The position numbers were made by a program, and so were the translations under genes. A stretch of 64,000 bases of DNA from Salicibibacter cibi (lineage in GTDB: Bacteria; Bacillota; Bacilli; Bacillales; Marinococcaceae): NCBI RefSeq assembly GCF_016495865.1, contig NZ_CP054706.1, forward strand, positions 620,001-684,000. The letters are read 5' to 3'. The notes under the pieces are model-generated. The model did not search any database. It was not told where the DNA came from and saw only the letters and a program-made list of their open reading frames with translations. How positions within the stretch are numbered: the first letter of the stretch is position 1; every line of letters begins with the position of its first letter. Below, in pieces: positions 45,546 through 54,294 of this stretch.

Positions 45546-45620
45546 AAGTAATATCTCCTGACATAATGAATCGATAACATTGCCGGTCAATAACAAGCGC
45601 TTGCATGAAGTCGATAGCCA

Positions 45621-46343
45621 CTAATCTTCTCTGAATAATTCAGAAAGGACCTTTTCTCTGTTTTCCAAAAAGGTTTTCGTTATTTGATAATGTTCAGTTC
45701 TTTCATAGTCAATCTTGGACATTTGATCGCTATCGAATGACAAAATATCCGCTTGAGGATACCCCAACAAAATTGGAGAATGGGTGGAAATGATAAATTG
45801 GACGTTTCCTTCAACAGTCAAGTCATGCAAGATTCTCAAGAAAGTCAACTGTTTTGCCGGAGACAAAGCGGCCTCTGGTTCGTCCAAAAGATAAATGGCT
45901 TTTCCTTGAAAACGATGCAAAAATAATGACAAAAAGGATTCCCCATGGGATTGTTGATGCAAAGATCGCCCTCCGTAATCCTTAAATCCCACAGTATCCA
46001 CATTGTCAATATGCGAGGCAAAGTTAAAAAAAGATTCTGCTCGCAAAAAGAATCCATTTGTTATTTTTGGTAACCAAGAAAGCCTGATGTATTCAGCTAA
46101 TGCAGCTTCTGACGCATAAACCTCATACATGTTATTTCTTCCGCCGCCAGCAGTACTAAAACCACAACCGTCAGCAATGGCTTCTAACAACGTGGATTTG
46201 CCGGACCCATTTTCCCCAACAAAAAAAGTCACGTTGTTTTCTAAATGTAATTCGTGCAAATGTTTGATAACCGGGATAGAAAAAGGATATTCATTAAACG
46301 AAGAGACTTTATCACGTAAAAGCGATATTCTTTTTAAAAACAT
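45621..46343 (-). CDS. AAA family ATPase (AbiEi/OLD-like small ABC ATPase fold)
   Basis: 240 aa. Walker A VGENGSGKSTLLEA near residue 42, ABC-like signature SHGESFLSLF near 133, Walker B IYLLDEPEAALSP near 150, and switch His STHSPILLG near 185. This is the compact SMC-like 'AAA_21/AAA_15' class found in many defence and housekeeping contexts. AGGTG lies before the ATG. Before a MITE insertion, a small membrane-protein gene ended only about 10 bp upstream, so it belongs to an operon of small membrane proteins plus ATPase. Confidence 0.88.
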   Translation of the reverse strand: MFLKRISLLRDKVSSFNEYPFSIPVIKHLHELHLENNVTFFVGENGSGKSTLLEAIADGCGFSTAGGGRNNMYEVYASEAALAEYIRLSWLPKITNGFFLRAESFFNFASHIDNVDTVGFKDYGGRSLHQQSHGESFLSLFLHRFQGKAIYLLDEPEAALSPAKQLTFLRILHDLTVEGNVQFIISTHSPILLGYPQADILSFDSDQMSKIDYERTEHYQITKTFLENREKVLSELFRED

Positions 46344-46387
46344 TCTGTGATCACCTACCCTGAATTAATTTTTGAAGTATAAATGCG

Positions 46388-46558
46388 GGGTCAACACTAA
46401 AATCAATGGTTGATATTCGTGATTAAATATGGTAACACCACTAGCCAGCGAAGGAAAAACACGTAGACTCCTGTGGGAAAGCGCAGTGTTTTTCCGTAGC
46501 GGTCACTACCAATCATAATTGCTCCTAGGTTGTCAGCCATAGATTTTGGTGAAGAGCC
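46388..46558 (-). mobile_element. MITE family B (ISL3-type), copy 3, internally deleted
   Basis: 171 bp, GGGTCAACACTAAAATC to GATTTTGGTGAAGAGCC; TAAATGCG at 46380-46387 repeated exactly at 46559-46566. Compared with copy 1 it lacks the central core between the two direct repeats CGCTTTCC, as if deleted by recombination between them. Confidence 0.9.
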
Positions 46559-46743
46559 TAAATGCGATGAAGGAAAATTAAGGTATAAAGGAATATTTTA
46601 ACATATGGAATTGTGATGGTAGCAACAATGAATATCCTGATTATACCCCTCTCTAGAGGAATCATCTCCAGAAACACAAAAATTACGAAGAATGAGTCTT
46701 TTACAGAAACTCCCATGGTCGACTTAGAGGAGCTGATCACCAA
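46558..46743 (-). CDS. Small membrane protein truncated by a MITE
   Basis: 61 codons at most (ATG near codon 10 is the likelier start) with hydrophobic segments near residues 18-28 and 35-55. Its stop TAG is made by the last C of the MITE and the first bases of the target duplication. Removing the MITE restores eight more codons and a TAG just before the AAA ATPase start. Confidence 0.45.
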   Translation of the reverse strand: MVISSSKSTMGVSVKDSFFVIFVFLEMIPLERGIIRIFIVATITIPYVKIFLYTLIFLHRI

Positions 46744-46926
46744 CTAATGGCACCGTAACTTTCGCTCTTTGATCAAGCCATTAAGGTTCAGATATATAGC
46801 ATAAAGTCCTGATACGACCATAAACCCGGCAAACCAAAAAGAAACGTCGAATAAAATATGAAAGATAGCAATGAATATGGGCACAATCACAACAATTGAA
46901 ATCATATTTTGAACGTATTTATGCAT
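46744..46926 (-). CDS. Small membrane protein, 60 aa
   Basis: Start preceded by GAAGG 8 nt upstream. Two membrane helices (residues 8-28 and 32-50) and a basic tail (KERKLRCH). Unknown; same strand and spacing as the other small membrane genes of this locus. Confidence 0.55.
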   Translation of the reverse strand: MHKYVQNMISIVVIVPIFIAIFHILFDVSFWFAGFMVVSGLYAIYLNLNGLIKERKLRCH

Positions 46927-47183
46927 AATATACCTTCATTGATTCGAGATTATGATTGTGTAGGGTCAGCAAATCCATCAATTGTTTTCTTATCAAAATA
47001 TCAAAAGTGACATAGAAATTAACACCTAAAATTGTTGTGGCAATTCGTTTTTTATGGATCATAGGGGGAGAACCCCGAGGAATAATGTGCTTAGATAGAG
47101 TCATAGAATTCGTTACTTCGGTGGCGGTCGTTTCACCGTTTGTACCTCCATGTCCATTCACGAACAGGAGGGAGGTGATTGTC

Positions 47184-47246
47184 ATGTCAATGTATGAAGC
47201 ATTAATACTATGCGTTACTGTTGGTACGCTAGTATATTTCATTTGA
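47184..47246 (+). CDS. Putative holin-like toxin peptide
   Basis: GGAGGTGATTGTC then ATG: MSMYEALILCVTVGTLVYFI, 20 residues. The start MSxYEALxL and the single hydrophobic helix match the short 'putative holin-like toxin' family of Firmicutes, often type I toxins controlled by antisense RNA. Usual members run 28-40 aa with a basic tail; this one stops early, so it may be inactive. The frame remains open for 49 codons upstream. Confidence 0.6.
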   Translation: MSMYEALILCVTVGTLVYFI

Positions 47247-47403
47247 ATCAATGTTAAACCAAACATGATGAATGTGACAACCTCTCCGGTAAATATGGCA
47301 AAAGCAGCAAGCACAATGACACTTATGATTTCAAATACCTTGTTGCTTGAGAACTGAGAACATATTGCCCCTCATTTTCATAAAGTAATAAAATGAGCGC
47401 TTA

Positions 47404-47637
47404 TCAGCTCAATAGAAAATCCTGTATGGAAACATAAAAGGCGAATAAAGAAACAATAATAAGAAGTATACCCAATACTCTATATTTTTCTCTAGTGATT
47501 GAAATTCCCGTAACGAAAAGCAATGCACCTAAGCAAAGCATAGTGTATGGCGATACTGAATAATCTCCCGTTATCAAACTATAAATTGCTAATGCAAATA
47601 CAATGATTGCCAAAATGATTCTAATTATAGCTAACAA
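47404..47637 (-). CDS. DUF3953-like small membrane protein
   Basis: 77 aa from TTG 47637 with AGGAGG 6 nt upstream. Three membrane helices; YSVSPYTMLCLGALLFVTGI and a final helix match the DUF3953 pattern of bacilli. Function unknown. Confidence 0.65.
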   Translation of the reverse strand: MLAIIRIILAIIVFALAIYSLITGDYSVSPYTMLCLGALLFVTGISITREKYRVLGILLIIVSLFAFYVSIQDFLLS

Positions 47638-47766
47638 CGTTAGCCTCCTATATAACGGTTATTACCGCTCAGTTAGCTGTATAAACTTGGCTTTATACAA
47701 CTGCATAAAATTGAGTTTATTCATTAAAATCTAATGGTATAGTCTCAAAAAACGAGGGGCAAAAAA

Positions 47767-47862
47767 ATGAAAACCACATTGCTCGCACTATCAATGACGC
47801 TTTTGGTCGGTTGTAACGCGGAAGATACAAATGGAGAGTATGAGAGCGGGCCACACTTTTAA
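47767..47862 (+). CDS. Tiny lipoprotein, 31 aa
   Basis: MKTTLLALSMTLLVGC is a complete lipoprotein signal with lipobox LVGC; only 15 residues follow the Cys. GAGGGG lies 8 nt before the ATG. A GCCCC-GTATC hairpin at 47863-47892 follows the stop. Either a micro-lipoprotein or the start of a truncated one. Confidence 0.55.
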   Translation: MKTTLLALSMTLLVGCNAEDTNGEYESGPHF

Positions 47863-47895
47863 GCCCCCGTATCCATGTGATACAGGGGCGGCTTC

Positions 47896-48921
47896 TTAAT
47901 TATTTTTCATCGTTACATTCATTTGCAATAAGCGTTTTGTGATCAAGAAAGCTAACGCCCCAATAACAATTGCTCCCAGCCAATAAAAAGGAATGGTTGC
48001 TCCTGCGGGGTCTCCGAATACGCTGAAAATCATACCTCCTAACATGGCAAAGCAACCGACGATGCCAATAAGAAAGACCGGTTTTAATGGGGGAAACAAC
48101 AGAAACTCACCGTTGTGCTCGCTTTTTCCTTTTTCATACAGTTTCATGCCAATCGCCAAGCTTATCAACATGATGGGTAAAGAGGCGACCAATTGCATCC
48201 CCGTTGGTATTTCAGGCAATGAAGCAAAGTCTGCCATCACTTGGAATGGCAACACGAGAATCATAAGCCATTCATCAAAATGAGTTGCCGTTAACCTTCC
48301 TAAATTCCCAAAATGTGTGGTTACAAACACACTCAATAATAGGACAAAGCCATAGGGAAATATCAAAAATATGAAACTTAAAACAACTTGGGAAATCATC
48401 TCCCCTGATATCGTTCCCATCAATAGCGTAAAGGCAAAGATCGCCAAGTAAGCCAATAAAGGAACAAGAAACATTTCAACAAAGTTAAAATTCACCAGTG
48501 CATCGCGATATTCCGAGAACCAAATGAGCCCCCAGGCAACCAAACAGTTAACACTCATGATGACAGTAATGGCACCAAGGCCGATACTGGCTTTCGTAAC
48601 GAAAAGTTTCTGCCTGGAAAATGGCAATGAAAGACTAAAGTCGTGTCGGCGTGTATTTCGCTCTAAGCCAATGAACATCCCTCCCATGACAACAATGGTT
48701 ATGATCGAAAACAGTGAAAGTGCATTTCCTGCGAAGATATCCTGAACAAAGCTATCCATTCGACTAGAAAATACGTGTGATACACCTTCCTCCAACAACC
48801 TTAAATGTTCCAACTCCAGTATGGTTCTCAATGGGTATTGAATAACAAAAAGAATTGTTAAAATAAGAAGAATCATTGCCGATGGTTTCAAATCTTTTTT
48901 AAGTAAAGCTTTATTCAGCAA
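47896..48921 (-). CDS. ABC-2 type transporter permease (YtrC/D-like)
   Basis: 341 aa with about seven to eight membrane helices; first residues MLNKALLKKDLKPSAM are typical of ytr-type permeases. Overlaps the ATPase gene by 11 nt. Third gene of a GntR-ATPase-permease operon like B. subtilis ytrABC, which responds to cell-wall antibiotics. Substrate unknown. Confidence 0.9.
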   Translation of the reverse strand: MLNKALLKKDLKPSAMILLILTILFVIQYPLRTILELEHLRLLEEGVSHVFSSRMDSFVQDIFAGNALSLFSIITIVVMGGMFIGLERNTRRHDFSLSLPFSRQKLFVTKASIGLGAITVIMSVNCLVAWGLIWFSEYRDALVNFNFVEMFLVPLLAYLAIFAFTLLMGTISGEMISQVVLSFIFLIFPYGFVLLLSVFVTTHFGNLGRLTATHFDEWLMILVLPFQVMADFASLPEIPTGMQLVASLPIMLISLAIGMKLYEKGKSEHNGEFLLFPPLKPVFLIGIVGCFAMLGGMIFSVFGDPAGATIPFYWLGAIVIGALAFLITKRLLQMNVTMKNN

Positions 48922-49789
48922 TGTGGTCGCCCCCTAGCTTGGCCACAAATAGATCTTCCAGCGTTAATGGCAATTCTTCGTATAATAAGGGCTCAGTTTT
49001 CTGCAACTCCACTTCCAACTCTTGAAGATTTCCTTCCGCCAGACACGTGTACGCCCTTCCCGATTGCTGCAAAATATAAAAGTGATCCGAAAGCGAGTCC
49101 GGCATTTTTTCACGGTAGACGACCTGCCATTTTTTATAAGTGTCACGCAACTCATCCAGCTGGAACGTTTCTGTGATCTTCCCTTCAGTGAGAATTATAA
49201 TTTGGTCGGCCAAGCTTTCCAATTCATCAAGGCGATGAGTAGCGATAATAATAGAAACCTTTTCTTTTGCGACTTCATCGAGCATAAAACGCATGATTTC
49301 TTTTTTAATAATTACATCAAGTCCGTCGGTCGGCTCATCAAGGAGGACGTATTCAGGCTTAGCCGCAAACGCAAGAATGAGCGAAAACAACGCTTTTTGC
49401 CCTTTTGAGTATTGTTTAAGCTTTTTCGTTTTCGGCATTTGGAAACGGTCCATTAATTCCTGGAAATAATCACGGTCAAAGTTCGGATAAATATCCGCAT
49501 ATAATGACACAACATTGGAAACGGCATAATTTTTTAAAGCCTCAACACTATCATCTACATACAGAATGGACGCTTTTGCCTCAGGCTTTGTAAACACATC
49601 CTCACCATTCACCGAAATGGTTCCCCGGTCGGGATCCGCAACGGTCACCATCGTCCGTAACAATGTCGTTTTACCGGCACCGTTTCGACCTACAATTCCG
49701 GTGATGGTTCCTTTCCCAACAGTAAAGGTTATATTCGTTAATACTTGTTGGCTTCCTATCGCTTTGGAAACGTTTTGTGCCTGTATCAT
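48911..49789 (-). CDS. ABC transporter ATP-binding protein (YtrB-like)
   Basis: 292 aa from ATG 49789. Walker A VGRNGAGKTTLLRTM near residue 34, signature YSKGQKALFSLILA near 126 (KGQ form), Walker B YVLLDEPTDGLD near 145, and IIATHRLDELE near 178. Overlaps the gntR stop by 4 nt (ATGA). Confidence 0.93.
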   Translation of the reverse strand: MIQAQNVSKAIGSQQVLTNITFTVGKGTITGIVGRNGAGKTTLLRTMVTVADPDRGTISVNGEDVFTKPEAKASILYVDDSVEALKNYAVSNVVSLYADIYPNFDRDYFQELMDRFQMPKTKKLKQYSKGQKALFSLILAFAAKPEYVLLDEPTDGLDVIIKKEIMRFMLDEVAKEKVSIIIATHRLDELESLADQIIILTEGKITETFQLDELRDTYKKWQVVYREKMPDSLSDHFYILQQSGRAYTCLAEGNLQELEVELQKTEPLLYEELPLTLEDLFVAKLGGDHIAE

Positions 49790-50169
49790 GACTTTCCCCC
49801 AAATTGTTTGTAGTACCAAGCGACCCAGTCTTGCATCACTTCTTTTTCTATCCCGGCGTAGTATCCTTCGAGGACCACTTGCTTAAGGTTTGTCCGCACC
49901 GATTCGATGTCTTTTGTCAGAATTTCCCCGGGCACTTGCTCTGTAATAAACGTCCCTCTCCCACGCATCGTTACGATGATGCCCTCCCGCTCCAGTTCTT
50001 GATAGGCCTTGCTGACTGTATTCGGATTGACGACGATTTGTGTGGATAATTCTCGTACGGACGGGATTTTGTCATCTACCTTTAATCCCCCGCGAGCCAC
50101 TTGTTCCTTAATTTGATTAATAATCTGGCGGTAAATAGGCTCTTTGCTACGTGGATCAATGGATAGCAT
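49786..50169 (-). CDS. GntR family regulator (YtrA subfamily)
   Basis: 127 aa from ATG 50169 (GGGGAGGG upstream). The short YtrA form: winged helix SIDPRSKEPIYRQIINQIKE, then KIPSVRELSTQIVVNPNTVS and a short C-terminal tail of about 50 residues instead of a ligand domain. It represses its own operon in known cases; the promoter is at 50220-50248. Confidence 0.93.
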   Translation of the reverse strand: MLSIDPRSKEPIYRQIINQIKEQVARGGLKVDDKIPSVRELSTQIVVNPNTVSKAYQELEREGIIVTMRGRGTFITEQVPGEILTKDIESVRTNLKQVVLEGYYAGIEKEVMQDWVAWYYKQFGGKS

Positions 50170-50219
50170 AAGTTCCCTCCCCAAGGGTAGCTAATTGTAC
50201 TAGTTGATGTAATACATTT

Positions 50220-50248
50220 AGTATATCTGGGCTGAAAGTGACTGTCAA
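50220..50248 (-). promoter_or_regulatory. Promoter of the GntR-ABC operon
   Basis: Minus strand TTGACA (50248-50243), 17-bp spacer, TATACT (50225-50220). AT-rich partly symmetric sequence just downstream (TACTAAATGTATTACATCAACTAG split around it) is a candidate YtrA-type operator. Confidence 0.8.
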
Positions 50249-50355
50249 TAAAAAATCCTGGCATGAGGTTGGAATTGATGTACTGTTTGTTGCCGAATAT
50301 TTTCTTTGCCATTCGTGCACGTTAAACCTATAGATATTTCCAAAAGGTGACGCGT

Positions 50356-51849
50356 ATGTTTAAGCGATTTCAAAAAGAAAAAATAAATCGTCGAAGGGAA
50401 AATACGTTTCGTGATATTTTGACGACGTTTCAAAAATCTGCAGATTTCGTTTCCTTTCGTGTGTCTGATCAAAGTCCTTTTTGTTTCCATTACTTGGATC
50501 CTCTCGTGGATGATCGTTATCTCCATGATGAAGCACTTGCTTACACGAAGCGAAAAGACATGCATACGCTCAGGGATCTCCAACGGGCGATTCCCCTTGA
50601 AGAAACGAATATCCTTTGCAAGGGGAAAGAGATCGAGGAACATTTCTTGAGCGGCCATATTATTATTCAAAAGAAAGGCCAAACGGAAGAGGTGCTTAGC
50701 CTTCCGGCAGAATTGATTGAAAAGCGGTCTATTGAAACACCGGAAAATGAATTCACGGTGGTCGGACCCAATGAAGCCTTTATTGAGTCCATCGATGTCA
50801 ATTTAAATCTGATTCGTAAACGATTGCGTACATCGGATCTCGTGGTCGAGGAGATGAAGGTTGGGCGCTTCAGTCAAAGCCGAGTGGCGATTTTATACAT
50901 GGATGGCTTGACGAACAAGCAGCTTGTTCAAACTTTGAGGCAACGGATCCAAGATGTGGACTATGATGAACTCGTTGATATTTCGCAAATTAACCAATTC
51001 ATCACAGACTATCCGAATTCTTTTATCCCGCAACTGTTGGAAACAGAACGCCCGGAACGCGTGACATCGGGTTTGGCGGAAGGGAAAGTCGTGTTTATGA
51101 TGGATGGTTCTCCGCATATGACGATTGGTCCGACCAATTTCATGGAATTCTTTTCATCTCCGGATGATCATTACATGCTTTGGCCTATCGGATCGGCGTT
51201 TCGACTGATTCGTATCGTAGCCCTTCTGTTCTCTGTTCATGCCACGTCCTTTTATATAGCTGTAACTTCTTACCATCACGAATTGATCCCCGACGAGTTG
51301 TTGGATACGCTCATCGCTTCTAGAATCGAAGTGCCTTATCCGCCGATCGTTGAGGTTGTGATCCTCGAGTTGACGGTCGAGTTGCTTCGGGAAGCAGGTG
51401 CTAGGCTTCCCAGTCGTATCGGGCAAACGATTGGGATTGTCGGTGGGATTGTTATCGGAACTGCTGTCGTTGAAGCATCTTTAGCCAGCAGTGTGCTCTT
51501 GATCATGATTGGGATTACGGCGTTGGCATCTTTTACGGCGCCAATCTATAAAATGGGCAATACCATTCGTTTGATCCGCTTTCCTTTTGTTATCTTTGCG
51601 CAGGTTTTCGGGATATTTGGCATGGCTTTCTGTTCGGGACTTTACCTTTATCATTTATTCAAGTTGACTTCGTTGGGGTATCCATACTTGGCTCCTCTCT
51701 ATCCGCTGCGACTCCAAGACCTTAGAGATGTTATTTTCAAAATGCCGATCCAAAAACAGCAAAAAAGACCGATGGTCCTTCGGCCGCAAAAACGGAAGCG
51801 GTTTGATGTGAAACATAGAAAAACGATCCCCAAAGATATCGAGGAGTAG
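50356..51849 (+). CDS. gerA: Spore germination protein, GerAA family
   Basis: 497 aa from ATG 50356 (AAAGGTG upstream). A cytosolic N-terminal domain (about 1-245, NTFRDILTTF start) is followed by membrane helices from about 275, with the family motifs PFP-like region, EVPYPPIVEVVILELTVELLREAG near 325 and the basic C-terminal tail (QKRKRFDVKHRK). A subunit of a nutrient germinant receptor in the spore inner membrane. First of three overlapping genes in A-B-C order. The exact receptor type (GerA/B/K) is not assigned. Confidence 0.95.
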   Translation: MFKRFQKEKINRRRENTFRDILTTFQKSADFVSFRVSDQSPFCFHYLDPLVDDRYLHDEALAYTKRKDMHTLRDLQRAIPLEETNILCKGKEIEEHFLSGHIIIQKKGQTEEVLSLPAELIEKRSIETPENEFTVVGPNEAFIESIDVNLNLIRKRLRTSDLVVEEMKVGRFSQSRVAILYMDGLTNKQLVQTLRQRIQDVDYDELVDISQINQFITDYPNSFIPQLLETERPERVTSGLAEGKVVFMMDGSPHMTIGPTNFMEFFSSPDDHYMLWPIGSAFRLIRIVALLFSVHATSFYIAVTSYHHELIPDELLDTLIASRIEVPYPPIVEVVILELTVELLREAGARLPSRIGQTIGIVGGIVIGTAVVEASLASSVLLIMIGITALASFTAPIYKMGNTIRLIRFPFVIFAQVFGIFGMAFCSGLYLYHLFKLTSLGYPYLAPLYPLRLQDLRDVIFKMPIQKQQKRPMVLRPQKRKRFDVKHRKTIPKDIEE

Positions 51850-51853
51850 GCCT

Positions 51854-52915
51854 ATGCGAGAACAAACGATGATGACGAGGCAAATCCCTCCATTTTTAAC
51901 TTTTTTCATCGTGACCGTGATGCAAGTTGGCGTGGGTATTTTTACTTTTCAACGTCCTATCGTCAAAATTGTTGGCCATGATGGCTGGATAGCTATCATT
52001 ATTTCAGCGCTAATGGTCCATGCCGTAATATGGTTGGTCTATCAAATGCTGAAGGAAAACGAGACGATCGTTGATCTTCAAACAAGAGTGTTTGGGAGAA
52101 TCCTTGGGAGATTTCTAGGTTTGTATTGGATCTTTTATTATAGTTTGTTTGTGCTTGTTATTTTGGTGGGCTATGTGGAAATTCTTCGTGTTTGGCTATT
52201 TCCTGAAGTGTATCCAGGGGTCTTTGCCTTTTTTACGCTACTTCTTGCCTATTTATTCGTGGGGGGTGGTCTGAGAATGGTAACGGGTCTAAGTGTGCTG
52301 TCCGTTATATTGGCGATTCCTTTCCTGCTTTTTAACCGTTTTCCTTATGGGCAATTACAATGGGGAAGTATATTCCCCTTATGGGACCACTCCATCATGG
52401 ATGTATGGATGGCCACGCAAACGATGACGTTTCAATTTTTGGGATTTGAAATACTTTTTATGGCTTATCCTTTTATTAAAGAAGCACCGCGATCGCAAAA
52501 ATGGGCACATGTCAGCGTTATCTGCAGTACGATCGTTTATTTGTTTGCCTTTATTCTTTCCGTGCTTTTTTTCCATGAACATCATATTTCTACGATTATA
52601 TGGCCGACGATTTCCTTGTGGCATATGGAATATATAGGGGTGTCTATATGGTTTTTGATTCTCGTGCCGAATGTGGCGTTAGGGTTATGGGCGGCCAGCC
52701 GCGCCGCTAAACAAACGGTAAAAGTCTCCCAGCGACGTTCACTGCAAGGACTCTCCCCCCTTGTTTTTGTAGCTGCTTTCTTTTTTGTCACGCGTTGGGA
52801 AATCGAGAACCTTTCGTCCTTCACAGGTAATCTCGGGTTTTATACCGTCTTTGTGTATGTTCCGTTATTATACGTGATTGAAAGGATCGTTTCGAAAAGG
52901 GGGCAGCGTCGTTGA
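51854..52915 (+). CDS. gerB: Spore germination permease, GerAB family
   Basis: 353 aa, ten membrane helices, APC-superfamily. Begins with QIPPFLTFFIVTVMQVGVGI, the usual GerAB start. This subunit binds the amino-acid or sugar germinant. It starts 4 bp after the A subunit and overlaps the C subunit by 4 nt. Confidence 0.95.
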   Translation: MREQTMMTRQIPPFLTFFIVTVMQVGVGIFTFQRPIVKIVGHDGWIAIIISALMVHAVIWLVYQMLKENETIVDLQTRVFGRILGRFLGLYWIFYYSLFVLVILVGYVEILRVWLFPEVYPGVFAFFTLLLAYLFVGGGLRMVTGLSVLSVILAIPFLLFNRFPYGQLQWGSIFPLWDHSIMDVWMATQTMTFQFLGFEILFMAYPFIKEAPRSQKWAHVSVICSTIVYLFAFILSVLFFHEHHISTIIWPTISLWHMEYIGVSIWFLILVPNVALGLWAASRAAKQTVKVSQRRSLQGLSPLVFVAAFFFVTRWEIENLSSFTGNLGFYTVFVYVPLLYVIERIVSKRGQRR

Positions 52916-54000
52916 TCAAACGTATGTACATTCTTTCCCTTATTGCTATGTTTGTTGTAGGCGGTTGTGTCCCTGAATATGATTATATTGAAGAGGTCCA
53001 ATATATTCAGGCGATGGGTCATGATTTGGAGGACGGAGAACACCGAATCACCGGTATAACAACCATTTTTACAGCTGCAGAAGATATGTTGCCGGAAAAC
53101 AAAACCATATACGTATCCGGTGAATCGCTTGAAACCCTCTATAATTCACTTCAAGCGAAATCGCCTCGACATGTGGACACCGGCCGAGCACGCGTGCATT
53201 TGTTTCATGAAGATATGGCCGCCCAAGACGGAATCTTTTCATCGCTTGATACGGTTCAACGAAATCCTATGATTGACCAAGACATGCAGGTGGCCATCAC
53301 ACGAGAACCTGCGCGAGATATGTTAGAGACAGAATACGCTTTTCATGTGCCTACTTTTCGTTATTTGCAAGATGTGCTTGAACAGAACCAGGAGAAACAG
53401 ATGCCGCGAACGAGTTTGCATGACTTTATGTATCATTACTATGCCGAAGGGGCTGATCCTTATCTCCCAATACTGGCATATCAAGGAGACCATGTGAAAG
53501 TTGCCGGATTGGCTTTATTTCAGGGAGATACGTTCGTGGAAGATATATCCATCGATGACGCGCAAATCTTTCGGATGCTTAATGAGCATACGGACGAGGG
53601 CACTGTCCACATACAACTTAACGAAAACAAAGGGGTCTCGTTTCATCGCCTATCCTCTAACTCGAACTGGACGATCACCCAAGAAACGGATGGCACGCAT
53701 GTGCAGGTGGATCTGGATATTGAAGGGCCAATTCGACAAACGTACGGCGGCGTTGAAGGTTATAAGCGGGAGAGTATTGAGCAACTAGAGCGATTAGCTA
53801 CGGAGGAATTCGAGCGCCGAATGAGTGAGACCATTCAATATTTTCAAGCGCTAAACATTGATCCCATCGGTATCGGGGAGCGCGTCGGACAAAATGTCCG
53901 GGGGCTTGATATTCAGCAGTGGGAAAAAGAAGCTTACCCGGACGTAGACGTTGATGTCAACGTTGATTTTACCATTGATAATACGGGAGCGGTGGAATAG
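52912..54000 (+). CDS. gerC: Spore germination lipoprotein, GerAC family
   Basis: 362 aa. TTG start at 52912 (GGGGGC upstream) overlapping the B-subunit stop. Signal peptide with lipobox VVGGC (Cys about 19), then the three-domain GerAC fold with YIQAMGHDLEDG near 37 and a C-terminal acidic end. Anchors on the outer face of the spore inner membrane with the A and B subunits. Confidence 0.95.
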   Translation: MIKRMYILSLIAMFVVGGCVPEYDYIEEVQYIQAMGHDLEDGEHRITGITTIFTAAEDMLPENKTIYVSGESLETLYNSLQAKSPRHVDTGRARVHLFHEDMAAQDGIFSSLDTVQRNPMIDQDMQVAITREPARDMLETEYAFHVPTFRYLQDVLEQNQEKQMPRTSLHDFMYHYYAEGADPYLPILAYQGDHVKVAGLALFQGDTFVEDISIDDAQIFRMLNEHTDEGTVHIQLNENKGVSFHRLSSNSNWTITQETDGTHVQVDLDIEGPIRQTYGGVEGYKRESIEQLERLATEEFERRMSETIQYFQALNIDPIGIGERVGQNVRGLDIQQWEKEAYPDVDVDVNVDFTIDNTGAVE

Positions 54001-54036
54001 AAATTTCGTTATTTTCCTTGGTGGGAAAAAGAGACT

Positions 54037-54183
54037 TCAGAGAAATAACCACAGCAAGAGCAATGCGCCAACGATGAGTATGATTATTGAGAACGTTCGA
54101 AGTAAACAGCCGATGCCCCGCATAATGACAGGGAAGAAAAAGATGACCATTATGATGATAATGATGAGTGTGAGCGGATCCAT
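54037..54183 (-). CDS. Small membrane protein, 48 aa
   Basis: ATG 54183 with a perfect AAGGAGG 7 nt upstream. Two hydrophobic helices (residues 4-20 and 31-48) around a short basic turn (MRGIGCLLRTF). Unknown family, but the ribosome binding site and composition argue strongly for translation. Convergent with the ger operon. Confidence 0.65.
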   Translation of the reverse strand: MDPLTLIIIIIMVIFFFPVIMRGIGCLLRTFSIIILIVGALLLLWLFL

Positions 54184-54294
54184 TTTATGTCCTCCTTGAT
54201 TATGGCGTAATGCGTTTCCTATATTTTAATAGAAGTTTCATGAAAAGTCATGATGCAAAAGGGGCAAATGCTGAGATGGTAAGTGTTGGATCGT

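Noticed and set aside
46919..47314. 131-codon minus-strand frame
   Set aside because: Only its first 30 residues look like a membrane protein; the rest is antisense to the holin-like toxin region. It may be a gene fragment, but the whole is not supportable.
50290..50330. Sigma-G promoter before the ger operon
   Set aside because: A GAATA-like -35 is present but the -10 match to CATNNTA is poor; not called.
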